Source: Gammaproteobacteria bacterium
GTDB taxonomy: Bacteria > Pseudomonadota > Gammaproteobacteria > Steroidobacterales > Steroidobacteraceae
Length of the DNA stretch: 64,000 bases
Assembly (NCBI GenBank): GCA_018970145.1
Contig: JAGWWY010000001.1
Location: 248,001-312,000, forward strand
Reading direction: 5' to 3'
A model generated the notes under the pieces. It saw nothing but the letters and a program-made list of their open reading frames with translations. It made no database searches and was not told the DNA's origin. Both the position numbers and the translations under genes were made by a program. Below are positions 27,486 to 36,423 of the stretch, in pieces (within the stretch, counting starts at the first letter, position 1; each line of letters begins with the position of its first letter).

Positions 27486-27692
27486 ATGTGGCGAATTTGG
27501 ATGGTTATGGATCCCCGCAAGGTGATCATCGTCGGCGGTATCGCTGTCGCGTCGATTGTCGCGACGAATCACTTCGTGCAATTGAGCACCAAGTATTCGT
27601 GCTGGCTCGATGGTCACGGTAGCGGTTCGTGCTTGGCTGCGGCTCCGGCCTCCGCCAGCAACGTGCAGCACAACGCTCCGCTGCCGAACTGA
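27486..27692 (+). CDS. pufA: light-harvesting LH1 alpha polypeptide PufA
   Basis: A 68-residue LH1 alpha polypeptide beginning MWRIWMVMDPRKV, with the bacteriochlorophyll-binding His in ATNHFVQLST. An extended periplasmic tail after the WLDG motif holds two cysteines (YSCWLDG and GSCLAA) and an Ala/Ser/Pro stretch. The position before the ligand His is Asn, where many homologues have a hydrophobic residue. CAGGAG precedes the ATG. A structured 111-base gap separates it from pufL. Confidence 0.93.
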   Translation: MWRIWMVMDPRKVIIVGGIAVASIVATNHFVQLSTKYSCWLDGHGSGSCLAAAPASASNVQHNAPLPN

Positions 27693-27705
27693 TAAGAAAG
27701 TGAAC

Positions 27706-27759
27706 GGCGGCGACCCGGTATCGCGAGGTGCCGGTCGTCGCCCGACACTGACGGGCGAC
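27706..27759 (+). ncRNA. competing stem-loops in the pufA-pufL intergenic RNA
   Basis: Stem 1 pairs GGCGGCGACC (27706-27715) with GGTCGTCGCC (27733-27742), ten pairs with one G-U. Stem 2 pairs GTCGCCCG (27737-27744) with CGGGCGAC (27752-27759), eight perfect pairs. The stems share bases, so only one can form at a time. No U-run follows, so they are not typical terminators. In Rhodobacter, hairpins at this site protect the pufBA part of the mRNA and raise LH1 over reaction centre; the same role is likely here. Confidence 0.6.
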
Positions 27760-27803
27760 AGCATTCAAAGCGGAGCTTCCGCAGCGATTGACGGGGAACA
27801 GTC

Positions 27804-28628
27804 ATGGCAATGCTAAATTTCGAGAAAAAATATCGAGTCAGGGGCGGAACCCTGCTCGGCGGCGATTTATTCGACTTCTGGCTCGGCGCCTTCTACGTCG
27901 GATTCTTTGGAGTGACGGCTGCGTTCTTTGCGCTGCTCGGCACGGCGCTGCTGGTTTACGGCGCGGCCATCGGGCCGACCTGGAACCTGTGGCAGATCAG
28001 CATCGCACCACCCGACTTGAGTTACGGGCTTGGCTTAGCGCCGTTGCACGAGGGTGGTTTATGGCAGATCGTCACGATCTGCGCGATCGGTGCCTTTGTC
28101 TCGTGGGCGTTACGCGAGGTCGAAATCTGCAGAAAGCTTGGCATGGGTTTCCATGTGCCGGTGGCTTTCGGCAGCGCCATCTTGGCTTATGTGACTCTGC
28201 AGGTCGTACGGCCGGTGCTGCTCGGCGCATGGGGACATGCGTTTCCCTACGGAATCTACAGTCACCTCGACTGGGTTTCGAACGTGGCCTATCAATACCT
28301 GCACTTCCACTACAACCCGGCGCACATGGTCGCGGTCACCCTATTCTTCACCACCGTGCTGGCGCTGGCACTGCACGGCTCACTCGTCCTGTCTGCGCTC
28401 AACCCGCAGCCCGGTGAGGTGGTCAAAGGTGCGGAGCACGAGAACACCTTCTTCCGCGACAACATCGGCTACTCGATCGGCACCCTCGGCATCCATCGCT
28501 TCGGCTTGCTGGTTTCCGTCAATGCCGGAATTTGGAGCGCGATTTGTATCGTGGTCAGCGGTCCGTTCTGGACGCGCAGTTGGACCGATTGGTGGGCCTG
28601 GTGGCTCAACCTCCCGATCTGGACTTGA
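27804..28628 (+). CDS. pufL: photosynthetic reaction centre L subunit PufL
   Basis: A protein of 274 residues, the normal L-subunit length, with five membrane helices. Conserved stretches include SHLDWVSN with the bacteriochlorophyll histidine, HFHYNPAHM with ligands for the special pair and the non-haem iron, and [10 protein letters not shown] with the second iron histidine. It binds the special pair and the active cofactor branch in the inner membrane. pufM starts 12 bases downstream. Confidence 0.97.
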   Translation: MAMLNFEKKYRVRGGTLLGGDLFDFWLGAFYVGFFGVTAAFFALLGTALLVYGAAIGPTWNLWQISIAPPDLSYGLGLAPLHEGGLWQIVTICAIGAFVSWALREVEICRKLGMGFHVPVAFGSAILAYVTLQVVRPVLLGAWGHAFPYGIYSHLDWVSNVAYQYLHFHYNPAHMVAVTLFFTTVLALALHGSLVLSALNPQPGEVVKGAEHENTFFRDNIGYSIGTLGIHRFGLLVSVNAGIWSAICIVVSGPFWTRSWTDWWAWWLNLPIWT

Positions 28629-28639
28629 GGAACGCACAC

Positions 28640-29620
28640 ATGCCTGAATATCAAAATATTTTCACGCGCGTGCAGGTGGCTGCACCGCATTATCCGGGTG
28701 TCCCGCACAATCCGCGCGGCGTTTGGGTACGCGGTGTCAAGGCGAGCGCCAACTACTGGTTGGGCAAGATCGGTGACGCGCAGGTCGGACCTTTCTATCT
28801 CGGTAGCACCGGCGTCGCTTCCATACTGTGCTTCATCATCGCCTTCGAGATCGTCGGCTTGAACATGCTGGCGTCGGTGAACTGGAATCCTCTGCAGTTC
28901 ATCCGGCAGCTATTCTGGCTGGCCTTGGAGCCGCCAGCGCCTCAGTATGGTTTGCGCCTGCCGCCGCTCAGTCAGGGCGGCTGGCATCTCATGGCAGGAT
29001 TCTTCCTCACCATGTCGGTGCTGTTGTGGTGGGTGCGCACCTACAACCTCGCGCGCAAGCTCAAGCTGGGTACGCATACCGCGTGGGCGTTTGCCTCGGC
29101 GATCTTCCTCTTTCTCGTGCTCGGCTTCATCCGTCCGGTTTTGATGGGAAGTTGGTCCGAGGCCGTGCCGTACGGCATCTTCGCCCACCTCGACTGGACG
29201 GCGGCCTTTTCGCTCCGCTACGGCAATTTGCTTTACAACCCGTTCCACGCGTTGTCGATCGTATTTCTGTACGGATCGGTACTGCTCTTCGCCATGCACG
29301 CCGGCACGATCATGGCGGTCAGTCGCTATGGCGGCGAACGTGAAGTCGAGCAGGTGCTCGATCGGGGCACCGCGTCCGAGCGTGCGGCACTGTTCTGGCG
29401 TTGGACCATGGGTTTCAACGCGACGATGGAATCGGTGCATCGCTGGGCTTGGTGGTTTGCCGTGCTGTGCACGCTGACGGGCGGTATCGGGATCCTGCTC
29501 ACTGGCACGGTCGTCGACGATTGGTACTTGTGGGCGGTGAAGCACGGCGTTGCGCCGAGTTATCCCACCACCTTTGAACCCATGCCTGACCCGGCGCTCA
29601 CTTCGGGAGTTGCCCAATGA
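28640..29620 (+). CDS. pufM: photosynthetic reaction centre M subunit PufM
   Basis: A protein of 326 residues with five membrane helices. Conserved parts include [42 protein letters not shown] with the iron-ligating Glu, and [12 protein letters not shown] with the last iron His. The ATG at 28640 matches the usual MPEYQNIF N-terminus; the longer open frame before it overlaps pufL. It overlaps pufC by four bases (ATGA). Confidence 0.97.
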   Translation: MPEYQNIFTRVQVAAPHYPGVPHNPRGVWVRGVKASANYWLGKIGDAQVGPFYLGSTGVASILCFIIAFEIVGLNMLASVNWNPLQFIRQLFWLALEPPAPQYGLRLPPLSQGGWHLMAGFFLTMSVLLWWVRTYNLARKLKLGTHTAWAFASAIFLFLVLGFIRPVLMGSWSEAVPYGIFAHLDWTAAFSLRYGNLLYNPFHALSIVFLYGSVLLFAMHAGTIMAVSRYGGEREVEQVLDRGTASERAALFWRWTMGFNATMESVHRWAWWFAVLCTLTGGIGILLTGTVVDDWYLWAVKHGVAPSYPTTFEPMPDPALTSGVAQ

Positions 29621-30759
29621 AAATGCACATTAGACTGATGGCGGCCCTGATCGCGTTCGGTGTGCTCGCCGGTTGCGGCGAGCGTCCGCCCATCGAAACC
29701 GAACAACTCGGTTACCGCGGCACCGGTATGGAGCAGAATCGCAATCCGCGACTGCTACAAAAAGTCGTGGCTGCAAATCAAATCGGGAATATCCAACCGC
29801 CTGCGGACTCGAGCGGTCCCTTGGCCAAGGACATCTACCAGAACGTGCAAGTCCTATCTGATCTGTCGATCGGAGAGTTCACCCGCGTGATGCTCTCGAT
29901 GACCGAGTGGGTTGCGCCGGCGGAGGAGAAAAACTGCACCTATTGCCACAATGCCGAAAACTACGCTGACGAGGGCAAGTACACCTACCAGGTCGCGCGC
30001 AGCATGTTGAAGATGACGCGCGAGATCAACAGCGAGTGGAAAGAGCACGTCAAAGATACCGGTGTGACTTGTCACACCTGTCATCGCGGTGGTCCCGTGC
30101 CATCGTATGTCTGGTTCACCGATCCGGGCGCGGGGCGCGAGAACGCGTTCGTTGGCACCCGCGCAGGTCAAAACTCGGCCGTCACCGGGCTTGGCATCAC
30201 CACGATCGGGCACTCGAGTCTGCCTTACGATCCATACTCGGCCTATCTGCTCGGTGATTCGCCGATCCGCGTGCAGGGCGATACGGCGCTGCCGACCGGT
30301 AACCGCTCCTCGATCAAGCAGGCCGAGTGGACCTACTCGCTGATGGTGCATATGTCCAATTCATTGGGCGTCAACTGTACCTATTGCCACAACACCCGCG
30401 CCTGGTCGGACTGGGAGCAGAGTCGACCACAGCGGACGGTTGCCTGGTACGGCATCCGGATGGCGCGCAGTCTCAACAACTCCTACATGGTGCCCTTGAC
30501 CGAAGTTTTCCCGGCGCATCGCAAGGGACCGCTGGGTGATGTCGCCAAGGTCAACTGCGAAACGTGCCACCAAGGCGCTTATAAACCCTACTTCGGGCAG
30601 AGCATGGCCAAGGCCTACCCCGAATTGCAGGGCACTAAGCCCGTGGTGACCGAGCCAGCGATGGCGCCCGCCGAATCAACGGACGGCGCCACTGCGGCAT
30701 CGACGAAGCCGGTCGTCGCTGCGCTCACGCAACCCTTGTCGTCGGGTGGTGGCCGCTGA
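29617..30759 (+). CDS. pufC: tetraheme reaction-centre cytochrome c PufC
   Basis: A lipoprotein of 380 residues: signal peptide with lipobox LAGC, then four haem-binding CxxCH motifs (CTYCH, CHTCH, CTYCH, CETCH). It is attached to the periplasmic face of the reaction centre and re-reduces the photo-oxidised special pair. The C-terminal 35 residues are a low-complexity Ala/Thr/Pro tail. It is the last puf gene; ispH begins 35 bases later. No pufX follows. Confidence 0.96.
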   Translation: MKMHIRLMAALIAFGVLAGCGERPPIETEQLGYRGTGMEQNRNPRLLQKVVAANQIGNIQPPADSSGPLAKDIYQNVQVLSDLSIGEFTRVMLSMTEWVAPAEEKNCTYCHNAENYADEGKYTYQVARSMLKMTREINSEWKEHVKDTGVTCHTCHRGGPVPSYVWFTDPGAGRENAFVGTRAGQNSAVTGLGITTIGHSSLPYDPYSAYLLGDSPIRVQGDTALPTGNRSSIKQAEWTYSLMVHMSNSLGVNCTYCHNTRAWSDWEQSRPQRTVAWYGIRMARSLNNSYMVPLTEVFPAHRKGPLGDVAKVNCETCHQGAYKPYFGQSMAKAYPELQGTKPVVTEPAMAPAESTDGATAASTKPVVAALTQPLSSGGGR

Positions 30760-30794
30760 GGCGCTCCCAGAGTTTTCCGACAGGAACTGCGTCG

Positions 30795-31727
30795 GTGGTG
30801 AATGTATTGCTCGCCCAGCCCCGCGGCTTTTGCGCGGGGGTGGCGCGGGCGATCGAGATTGCCGAGCGTGCGCTCGAGATGCACGGAGCGCCGGTCTATA
30901 TTTTCCATGAGATCGTCCACAACGGGCACGTCGTTGCCGACCTTGCGGCTCGCGGCGCCGTGTTCGTCGAAGACATTGCCGATATTCCCGCCGGGGCTGT
31001 CACGGTGTTCAGCGCGCATGGCGTCTCGACTGCGGTGGTCGACGCGGCGCGGGCACGTGATCTGCGTGTAATCGATGCCACCTGTCCGCTCGTCACGAAG
31101 GTACATCTGCAAGCGCAACGCTATTCGCAGCGTGGCTACACCATCGTTGTGGTCGGGCACGCTGGTCACGAGGAGGTCGAGGGCACTCGTGGGTCGGTCA
31201 ACGGACCGGTGCATGTGGTCGGTACGCTCGAAGATATCGCCGCGTTACCGATGACTCGCGACGAGCCGGTCGCCTACGTCACGCAGACGACGCTCTCGAT
31301 GGACGACACCCGAGAGTTGATTGCCGCGCTCGAAGCGCGCTATCCCGAGATCGTCGGACCGGGACTGGAGGATATTTGCTACGCGACCATGAACCGGCAG
31401 CGCGCCGTCCAGCAGTTGGCGCGACGCGTCGATCTGGTCATCGTCGTCGGTGCCCATAACAGCTCGAACTCCAACCGGCTGCAGGAGGTGGCGGCCGATA
31501 GTGGCGTGCCTGCGCGCTTGGTCGAAGATGAACGGGAGGTACAGCCGGTTTGGCTGGAAGGTGTTCGTTGCGTCGGCATCACCGCTGGTGCGTCGACACC
31601 CGAATATCTCGTTCGGCGAGTCTACGAGAAGCTGACCGAGTTGGGTGCCGTGTCGGTGCGCGAATTGCCAGGACTCGCCGAAACAGTTCGGTTTCGATTA
31701 CCGGATTCGCTGCGCCAAGTCGGCTAA
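30795..31727 (+). CDS. ispH: 4-hydroxy-3-methylbut-2-enyl diphosphate reductase IspH (LytB)
   Basis: A protein of 310 residues starting VLLAQPRGFCAGV, with the three iron-sulfur cysteines in GFCAGV, DATCPLVTK and LEDICYATMNRQ, and the catalytic Glu in the region EDICYATMNRQ plus the TQTTLS motif. It is the last enzyme of the MEP pathway, giving IPP and DMAPP. GTG at 30795 or 30798 is the start. It is close enough to pufC to be read from the puf transcript and overlaps the convergent dxs by four bases. Confidence 0.93.
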   Translation: MVNVLLAQPRGFCAGVARAIEIAERALEMHGAPVYIFHEIVHNGHVVADLAARGAVFVEDIADIPAGAVTVFSAHGVSTAVVDAARARDLRVIDATCPLVTKVHLQAQRYSQRGYTIVVVGHAGHEEVEGTRGSVNGPVHVVGTLEDIAALPMTRDEPVAYVTQTTLSMDDTRELIAALEARYPEIVGPGLEDICYATMNRQRAVQQLARRVDLVIVVGAHNSSNSNRLQEVAADSGVPARLVEDEREVQPVWLEGVRCVGITAGASTPEYLVRRVYEKLTELGAVSVRELPGLAETVRFRLPDSLRQVG

Positions 31728-33592
31728 TCGAGTTGGCTGCGCGTCAAGAGACGCAGCACGCCATTGAACATGGCGTTATCACGCATTCTCAAAGGACGCT
31801 TGGACCGAGCCTGTTGCGACTCGAGCAGTGCACAATGACGAGCGATCGCATCGAAAATTCCGGCGACATCCAGTCCGGCCTCGTTCATGCACTGTTCACG
31901 TGTACCGTGCTCGATCGGCTGATCCGGCAAGCCGAGCCGCAGAACGGAGACTTGAATACCCCTCGCAGCTAAGAATTCAGCAACTGCTGAACCCGCGCCG
32001 CCGGCGATCGCATTCTCCTCCAGCGTGACCAAGACTTCGTGTTGTGTCGCTAGCTCGAGAATCAACGCCTCGTCCAATGGCTTGATGTAGCGCATATTGG
32101 CGACGCTCGCGTCGATGATATCGGCGACCTCGTGCGCCACATCGGCGATCGGCCCAAATGCGAGCATCGCGATACCCGAGCCGCGTCGCAGCAGCTCACC
32201 ACGACCGACCGGTAAGGCGCGCGGCAAAGGTTGGTCCGCAGCTGCAAGCCCGACCGCCGCGGTCCGAGGGTAGCGCAGCGCGCAGGGGCTGCCGAGTTCG
32301 ACGGCGGTGCGTAACATGGCGCGCAGCTCCATGCCGCTCGCTGGCGCCATGATCGTGAGATTGGGCACACAACGGAGAAACGAGAGATCGAGGCTGCCGT
32401 TGTGAGTCGCGCCGTCGGGACCGACGAGACCCGCCCGATCGATCGCGAAGGTGACCGGAAGTCCCTGCAGACAGACATCGTGTACCACTTGATCGAAGGC
32501 ACGCTGCAGAAAGGTCGAGTAAATGGCGACGATAGGACGCAGCCCTTGTGTTGCAAGACCGGCTGCGAACGTGACTGCATGTTGTTCGGCGATGCCAACG
32601 TCGTGGTAACGCTCCGGAAATCGACGAGCGAACGAGACCAAGCCAGACCCTTCGCGCATCGCTGGTGTCACGACTGCGATACGCGAATCCTCGGCCGCGA
32701 GCTCGCAAACGCCGTCACCGAAGATTTGCGTGTAGGTCATTGGCGCTGGCTTACCGCCGACGATCCCGATTTCCGTGTCAAAGGGTGTGACGCCGTGATA
32801 TTTGATGGGATCCGTCTCGGCCGGCTCGTAGCCTTTTCCTTTGCAAGTGAGCACATGCAGCAGGCGCGGTCCGGGCTGATCTCGCAACTCTTGCAAACAT
32901 CGCAGCAGCGTGGGGAGATCATGGCCGTCGATCGGGCCGTGATACTCGAAGCCGAGCGCGTCAAAGAATCCGCGCGCCTCTGTGGTCGGTTGCTGCCCCC
33001 GGTTGGTCAGTCGCTGCGACAATGCGCCGACATTTTCGGAAATCGACATGCCGTTATCATTGAGAATCACGAGCAGGTTCGCACCAACTCCGCCTGCATG
33101 ATCCAGCGCCTCAAAGGCAAGGCCTGCGGTCAAGGCTCCATCGCCGATAACGGCCACGGCGCGCTTTCGGATGCCCAGTTGTTTGGCTGCAGAGGCGATG
33201 CCGAGTGCAGCGCTGATGGAGGTGCTCGAGTGGCCAGCGCCAAAGGCGTCATAACGACTCTCGTCACGTTTCAAAAATCCGGATATTCCGGGACGCTTGC
33301 GGATAGTTTCCAGAGCCGTGCGTCGACCGGTGAGGACCTTGTGTGGATAACATTGATGGCCCACATCCCAGACGAGCTCGTCGTTGGGTGTGTCGAGGCA
33401 GTAGTGCAACGCGATCGACAGTTCGACCGTGCCGAGGCCCGAGGCCAGATGACCGCCAGAGCGAGCGACGGACGCAAGCAGGAAAGTCCGTAATTCGTCG
33501 GCGACGTCACCGAGCGCACTTGCCGGTAGGGCGCGCAATTGCGCCGGTTCGTCGATACCTTCGAGGAGCGAGTGAGTAATCGGTGATCTCAT
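31724..33592 (-). CDS. dxs: 1-deoxy-D-xylulose-5-phosphate synthase Dxs
   Basis: A full-length Dxs of 622 residues: thiamine-diphosphate motif GDGALTAGLAFEALDHAG with the later NDN, the catalytic DGATHNGSLDLSFLR segment, and a C-terminal transketolase domain. It is the first and rate-limiting step of the MEP pathway. It is the last gene of the leftward bchF-lhaA-puhABC-puhE-dxs unit (27 bases after puhE), so precursor supply may be co-regulated with the photosystem. It may be a second, photosynthesis-linked copy; that cannot be decided here. Confidence 0.95.
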   Translation of the reverse strand: MRSPITHSLLEGIDEPAQLRALPASALGDVADELRTFLLASVARSGGHLASGLGTVELSIALHYCLDTPNDELVWDVGHQCYPHKVLTGRRTALETIRKRPGISGFLKRDESRYDAFGAGHSSTSISAALGIASAAKQLGIRKRAVAVIGDGALTAGLAFEALDHAGGVGANLLVILNDNGMSISENVGALSQRLTNRGQQPTTEARGFFDALGFEYHGPIDGHDLPTLLRCLQELRDQPGPRLLHVLTCKGKGYEPAETDPIKYHGVTPFDTEIGIVGGKPAPMTYTQIFGDGVCELAAEDSRIAVVTPAMREGSGLVSFARRFPERYHDVGIAEQHAVTFAAGLATQGLRPIVAIYSTFLQRAFDQVVHDVCLQGLPVTFAIDRAGLVGPDGATHNGSLDLSFLRCVPNLTIMAPASGMELRAMLRTAVELGSPCALRYPRTAAVGLAAADQPLPRALPVGRGELLRRGSGIAMLAFGPIADVAHEVADIIDASVANMRYIKPLDEALILELATQHEVLVTLEENAIAGGAGSAVAEFLAARGIQVSVLRLGLPDQPIEHGTREQCMNEAGLDVAGIFDAIARHCALLESQQARSKRPLRMRDNAMFNGVLRLLTRSQLD

Positions 33593-33619
33593 GGTTGTTC
33601 CCAGAGCGCGTACCTGACG

Positions 33620-34405
33620 TCAGGGTGACGAACGGCGGTTGGCAAGACTCCAGCGCCACAGCGTTTCGGCGGGCACCGGCAGGATCATGAGCAGATGTTC
33701 AATCAAAGCTAAGACGGAGAGGGTCGCGATGATGGTCGCTGCCGCGACGTCATGCGTCGAGCTTGCTGTCAAAGCGGCAGTGCAGAAATACCCGCAAATC
33801 GCGCCGGCTAGCAGTAGCGACACCGGCATCAGGGGGTTCATGCGGCGTTGTCGCATGAAGCCGAGCAGATGTTGCAAGTGCGGCGGGAAAAATCCCTCAC
33901 CGAGATTTCGCACACCGAGAAAAAGATTCAGCTTGGCGCTGCTTCGCATCAACCAGAGTAACAACAGCACTTGCAAGGCGAGATCATTGGAACTGTCATA
34001 GGTACCAATGGCGACGATAACGATCGTTGCAACGATGAGTAGCTCGTGCCAAAGAATTGCCGCCAGTGCGGAAATGGCGTGGCGTACGAACCCGTGCCGG
34101 AGCGTCGTGGCGTTTGCGGGTTTGCTGCCAGTCAGACCGGTGATTTTGCCGGTCAGAAAAGTGACTTCAATCCAGCTCCAAACCGCGAGAGCGGCCAGTA
34201 GCGCCGCTACCGCCGAGGCCGTGCTATTGACCTCTCGAGTTGCCAGGATCACCGCAAAGCCGGTGGCACCGATGGTGGCGAATATTCGCAGCAGGACGGG
34301 GTAGCGCTCGGGATTACCGACGATCAGACGCGCGATCACGGCGGTGGAACCCCACCATAGAACGACGGTCAGTAGCATCGACGCCATGACGGTGGGCCAC
34401 ATCAT
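33620..34405 (-). CDS. puhE: photosynthetic complex assembly protein PuhE
   Basis: A membrane protein of 261 residues with about seven helices, recognised as the PuhE/DUF3623 family by the GFVRHAISALAAILWHELLI segment and RSSAKLNLFLGVRNLGEGFFPPHLQHL. PuhE modulates reaction-centre and bacteriochlorophyll levels in Rhodobacter by an unknown mechanism. It follows puhC directly; in most clusters acsF (cyclase) lies between them, and that gene is absent here. Confidence 0.88.
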   Translation of the reverse strand: MMWPTVMASMLLTVVLWWGSTAVIARLIVGNPERYPVLLRIFATIGATGFAVILATREVNSTASAVAALLAALAVWSWIEVTFLTGKITGLTGSKPANATTLRHGFVRHAISALAAILWHELLIVATIVIVAIGTYDSSNDLALQVLLLLWLMRSSAKLNLFLGVRNLGEGFFPPHLQHLLGFMRQRRMNPLMPVSLLLAGAICGYFCTAALTASSTHDVAAATIIATLSVLALIEHLLMILPVPAETLWRWSLANRRSSP

Positions 34406-34435
34406 GCGATGTGCTGTGCGATCGAATCAGTGCCT

Positions 34436-34903
34436 TTAGCGCGCGTTCGATAATGCATGGGCTTCGCCCTGTTCCCAGATGTTGGCGAACGTGCGTGCGT
34501 TGTCGCTGCCGAAGACATCGAGATTGATGGACGTTGCCGTGAAGGTGTCGGTGAGCAATAAGCGTCCGTCACGCAAACGGGAGATACGATAAGGCGCGTT
34601 CGGATCGATGTTGGAGAGTTTCCGACCACGCGCCAGACCACGGATCACGCCGCTGACGAAGCCGACCTTGTCCGCACTGATCGTTCGCAGTGGTGTACCG
34701 TCGAGTAACATCGGCACGACCGCGCCATCAGGGCGGCTGTGCAGCCGCACATCATGGCTCGAGACGATGGCCGTGGTTGCCTCGATGCGGACGGCACCGG
34801 CATCCTCGCCTAGCGCGGCAAGGGCTACTGCCAGAAGCACCAGCACCGCCGCCGACCAAAGCAGCGGCCGCGGTAAATCGGTAGCGTGCCGATGCGCACT
34901 CAC
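34436..34903 (-). CDS. puhC: photosynthetic complex assembly protein PuhC
   Basis: A protein of 155 residues with one N-terminal membrane helix (LLWSAAVLVLLAVALAAL) and a periplasmic domain containing DGRLLLTDTFTATSINLDVFG, typical of PuhC. It assists assembly of the LH1 ring around the reaction centre. The start is a GTG at 34903 that overlaps the puhB stop as GTGA; an open frame further upstream overlaps puhB and is rejected. Confidence 0.87.
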   Translation of the reverse strand: MSAHRHATDLPRPLLWSAAVLVLLAVALAALGEDAGAVRIEATTAIVSSHDVRLHSRPDGAVVPMLLDGTPLRTISADKVGFVSGVIRGLARGRKLSNIDPNAPYRISRLRDGRLLLTDTFTATSINLDVFGSDNARTFANIWEQGEAHALSNAR

Positions 34904-35583
34904 GCCGACACCTCGACGATGCTGCCCTCCGGGCGATCCGGTGCCGAGGCGGTCGGCTTGGGCGCGCACGCACCGGTGGTCACGTCGGCTTGGGTTGACG
35001 TCACGGCGACCGCGAGGATCTCGGCGACGCGCCGCGGCGCGGCGATGTTGCGCAGCGAGGGTTGGGGCCGCGTGATGTGCCAGGGACGCACATGGGGCCA
35101 GAGCCACAGATACGATACGCGCTGATCGCGCAGCGTTTGCAGCGCAATATCACCCGTGCCGTCTGCGCGCATCAATAAATTCGCAGACTCGATTGCCTTG
35201 AAGGGCAAATTCACCGTGCTCTCGAGTGCGATACCTTGTCTGATGACGACACGGCGATTGGTGATCGTGTACACCGTGGCGCGAGCCGCCAGCGCCGCGA
35301 TGCCCGTGACAATCGCCAGACAAACCGCCGACATCGCAGCCGGTCCGATACAACCGACGAGCGCCTCGGGTAGCGAGCTGCCGGTCCAAAGCAGCCAGCC
35401 ACCACGCGCCACCACGATGCTGCCGAAATAAATCGCGAGCAAACGGACTCGATAGGCATCCAGTGCGAGTGACAGCCAGACTGGCGATCCTTGCCAAAGA
35501 ACGGACTCGCCGGGCGGCAAGGCCGTCGGCAGGCCACGGATGGGTTCGCTGTCGTGCTCGCTGTAGGTGACGCGGGTAGCCAT
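34900..35583 (-). CDS. puhB: photosynthetic complex assembly protein PuhB
   Basis: A protein of 227 residues with three hydrophobic segments and a PH-like domain: LPPGESVLWQGSP near the N-terminus, then YTITNRRVVIRQGIALESTVNLP. This is the PuhB family, a reaction-centre assembly factor that may act as a dimer. The ATG at 35583 is four bases after the puhA stop. The C-terminus is Ala/Pro-rich. It overlaps puhC. Confidence 0.9.
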   Translation of the reverse strand: MATRVTYSEHDSEPIRGLPTALPPGESVLWQGSPVWLSLALDAYRVRLLAIYFGSIVVARGGWLLWTGSSLPEALVGCIGPAAMSAVCLAIVTGIAALAARATVYTITNRRVVIRQGIALESTVNLPFKAIESANLLMRADGTGDIALQTLRDQRVSYLWLWPHVRPWHITRPQPSLRNIAAPRRVAEILAVAVTSTQADVTTGACAPKPTASAPDRPEGSIVEVSA

Positions 35584-35587
35584 GCGA

Positions 35588-36382
35588 TCAGATGAACGAT
35601 TCGCTGCGTGACGGAACGGCGTAGAGGTGACCGCTGCCGTAGTAGGCACAGATACGATCTTCCTCGAGCTTGGTGATCTGCTCGTTGCTCGCGATCGGCG
35701 GCACGCCGGTGAATTGCGCGGCGGTGATCGAGACAACGACGACGCGGCGCTGCCCGACGTCGTACTGTACGAAGCCTGTTGGCAGCATTACGTGTCGGTT
35801 GTCCGCTTGCAGCGCGACTTCGAGATAGCGAATTTGCGGCTCGGCGCGATCGACCCACAACTCGACGACATGACCGGCTGCTGCGCCATCGAGTCCCACG
35901 ACGGTCATACCGCGCGGATCTGGATCGCGCGATTCGACGCTCCAGCCAGCAGCGAGGCGCATCGGTACGATCATCGCGGTGCCATCGAGCATGCGCTCTG
36001 GCACATCGGCACGCTCCGCATACGCGGCCGGACCCACAGCGTCCGTCATCGGATTGCCGGTCGGCTCCAGGGGGGCGCCGACATCCGGCCCGTATCGGTC
36101 ATCGGAGCCGAGTTGACGCGCGGCGATTGGACGCCGATCGGCACGGGCGGGGTCCGGCACCGAGATGCGACTGCCGTCGGCCAACAGAAATGTTTTCGGA
36201 CACGGTACGCCTGGCAGTCCTTCGACCGTTTCGGGATTGCCGCGACGGTCGACCCGATGCGTATCGAGTGGATAGCCCTCGCGCTTGTCTTCGCGGTGCA
36301 GATACCAAATCAGACCTGCAAAGAAAATCCAGAATCCGTAAAGCGCGATCTGCGCCGTGTCGGTGTATTCGAGAAAGTTCAT
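35588..36382 (-). CDS. puhA: photosynthetic reaction centre H subunit PuhA
   Basis: A protein of 264 residues with a single N-terminal membrane helix (ALYGFWIFFAGLIWYL) and a cytoplasmic PRC-barrel domain, including EGLPGVPCPKTF and the late YYGSGHLYA segment. The H subunit caps the L/M pair and channels protons to the QB quinone. AGGAGG lies nine bases before the ATG. The start is 41 bases after lhaA in the leftward operon. Confidence 0.95.
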   Translation of the reverse strand: MNFLEYTDTAQIALYGFWIFFAGLIWYLHREDKREGYPLDTHRVDRRGNPETVEGLPGVPCPKTFLLADGSRISVPDPARADRRPIAARQLGSDDRYGPDVGAPLEPTGNPMTDAVGPAAYAERADVPERMLDGTAMIVPMRLAAGWSVESRDPDPRGMTVVGLDGAAAGHVVELWVDRAEPQIRYLEVALQADNRHVMLPTGFVQYDVGQRRVVVVSITAAQFTGVPPIASNEQITKLEEDRICAYYGSGHLYAVPSRSESFI

Positions 36383-36423
36383 TTCTTCGTCCTCCTTGAA
36401 GCGTCCATCAAATCAACTCTTGT

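Noticed and set aside
32402-33493. 363-codon plus-strand open frame opposite dxs
   Set aside because: Low-quality translation shadowing a clearly real dxs.
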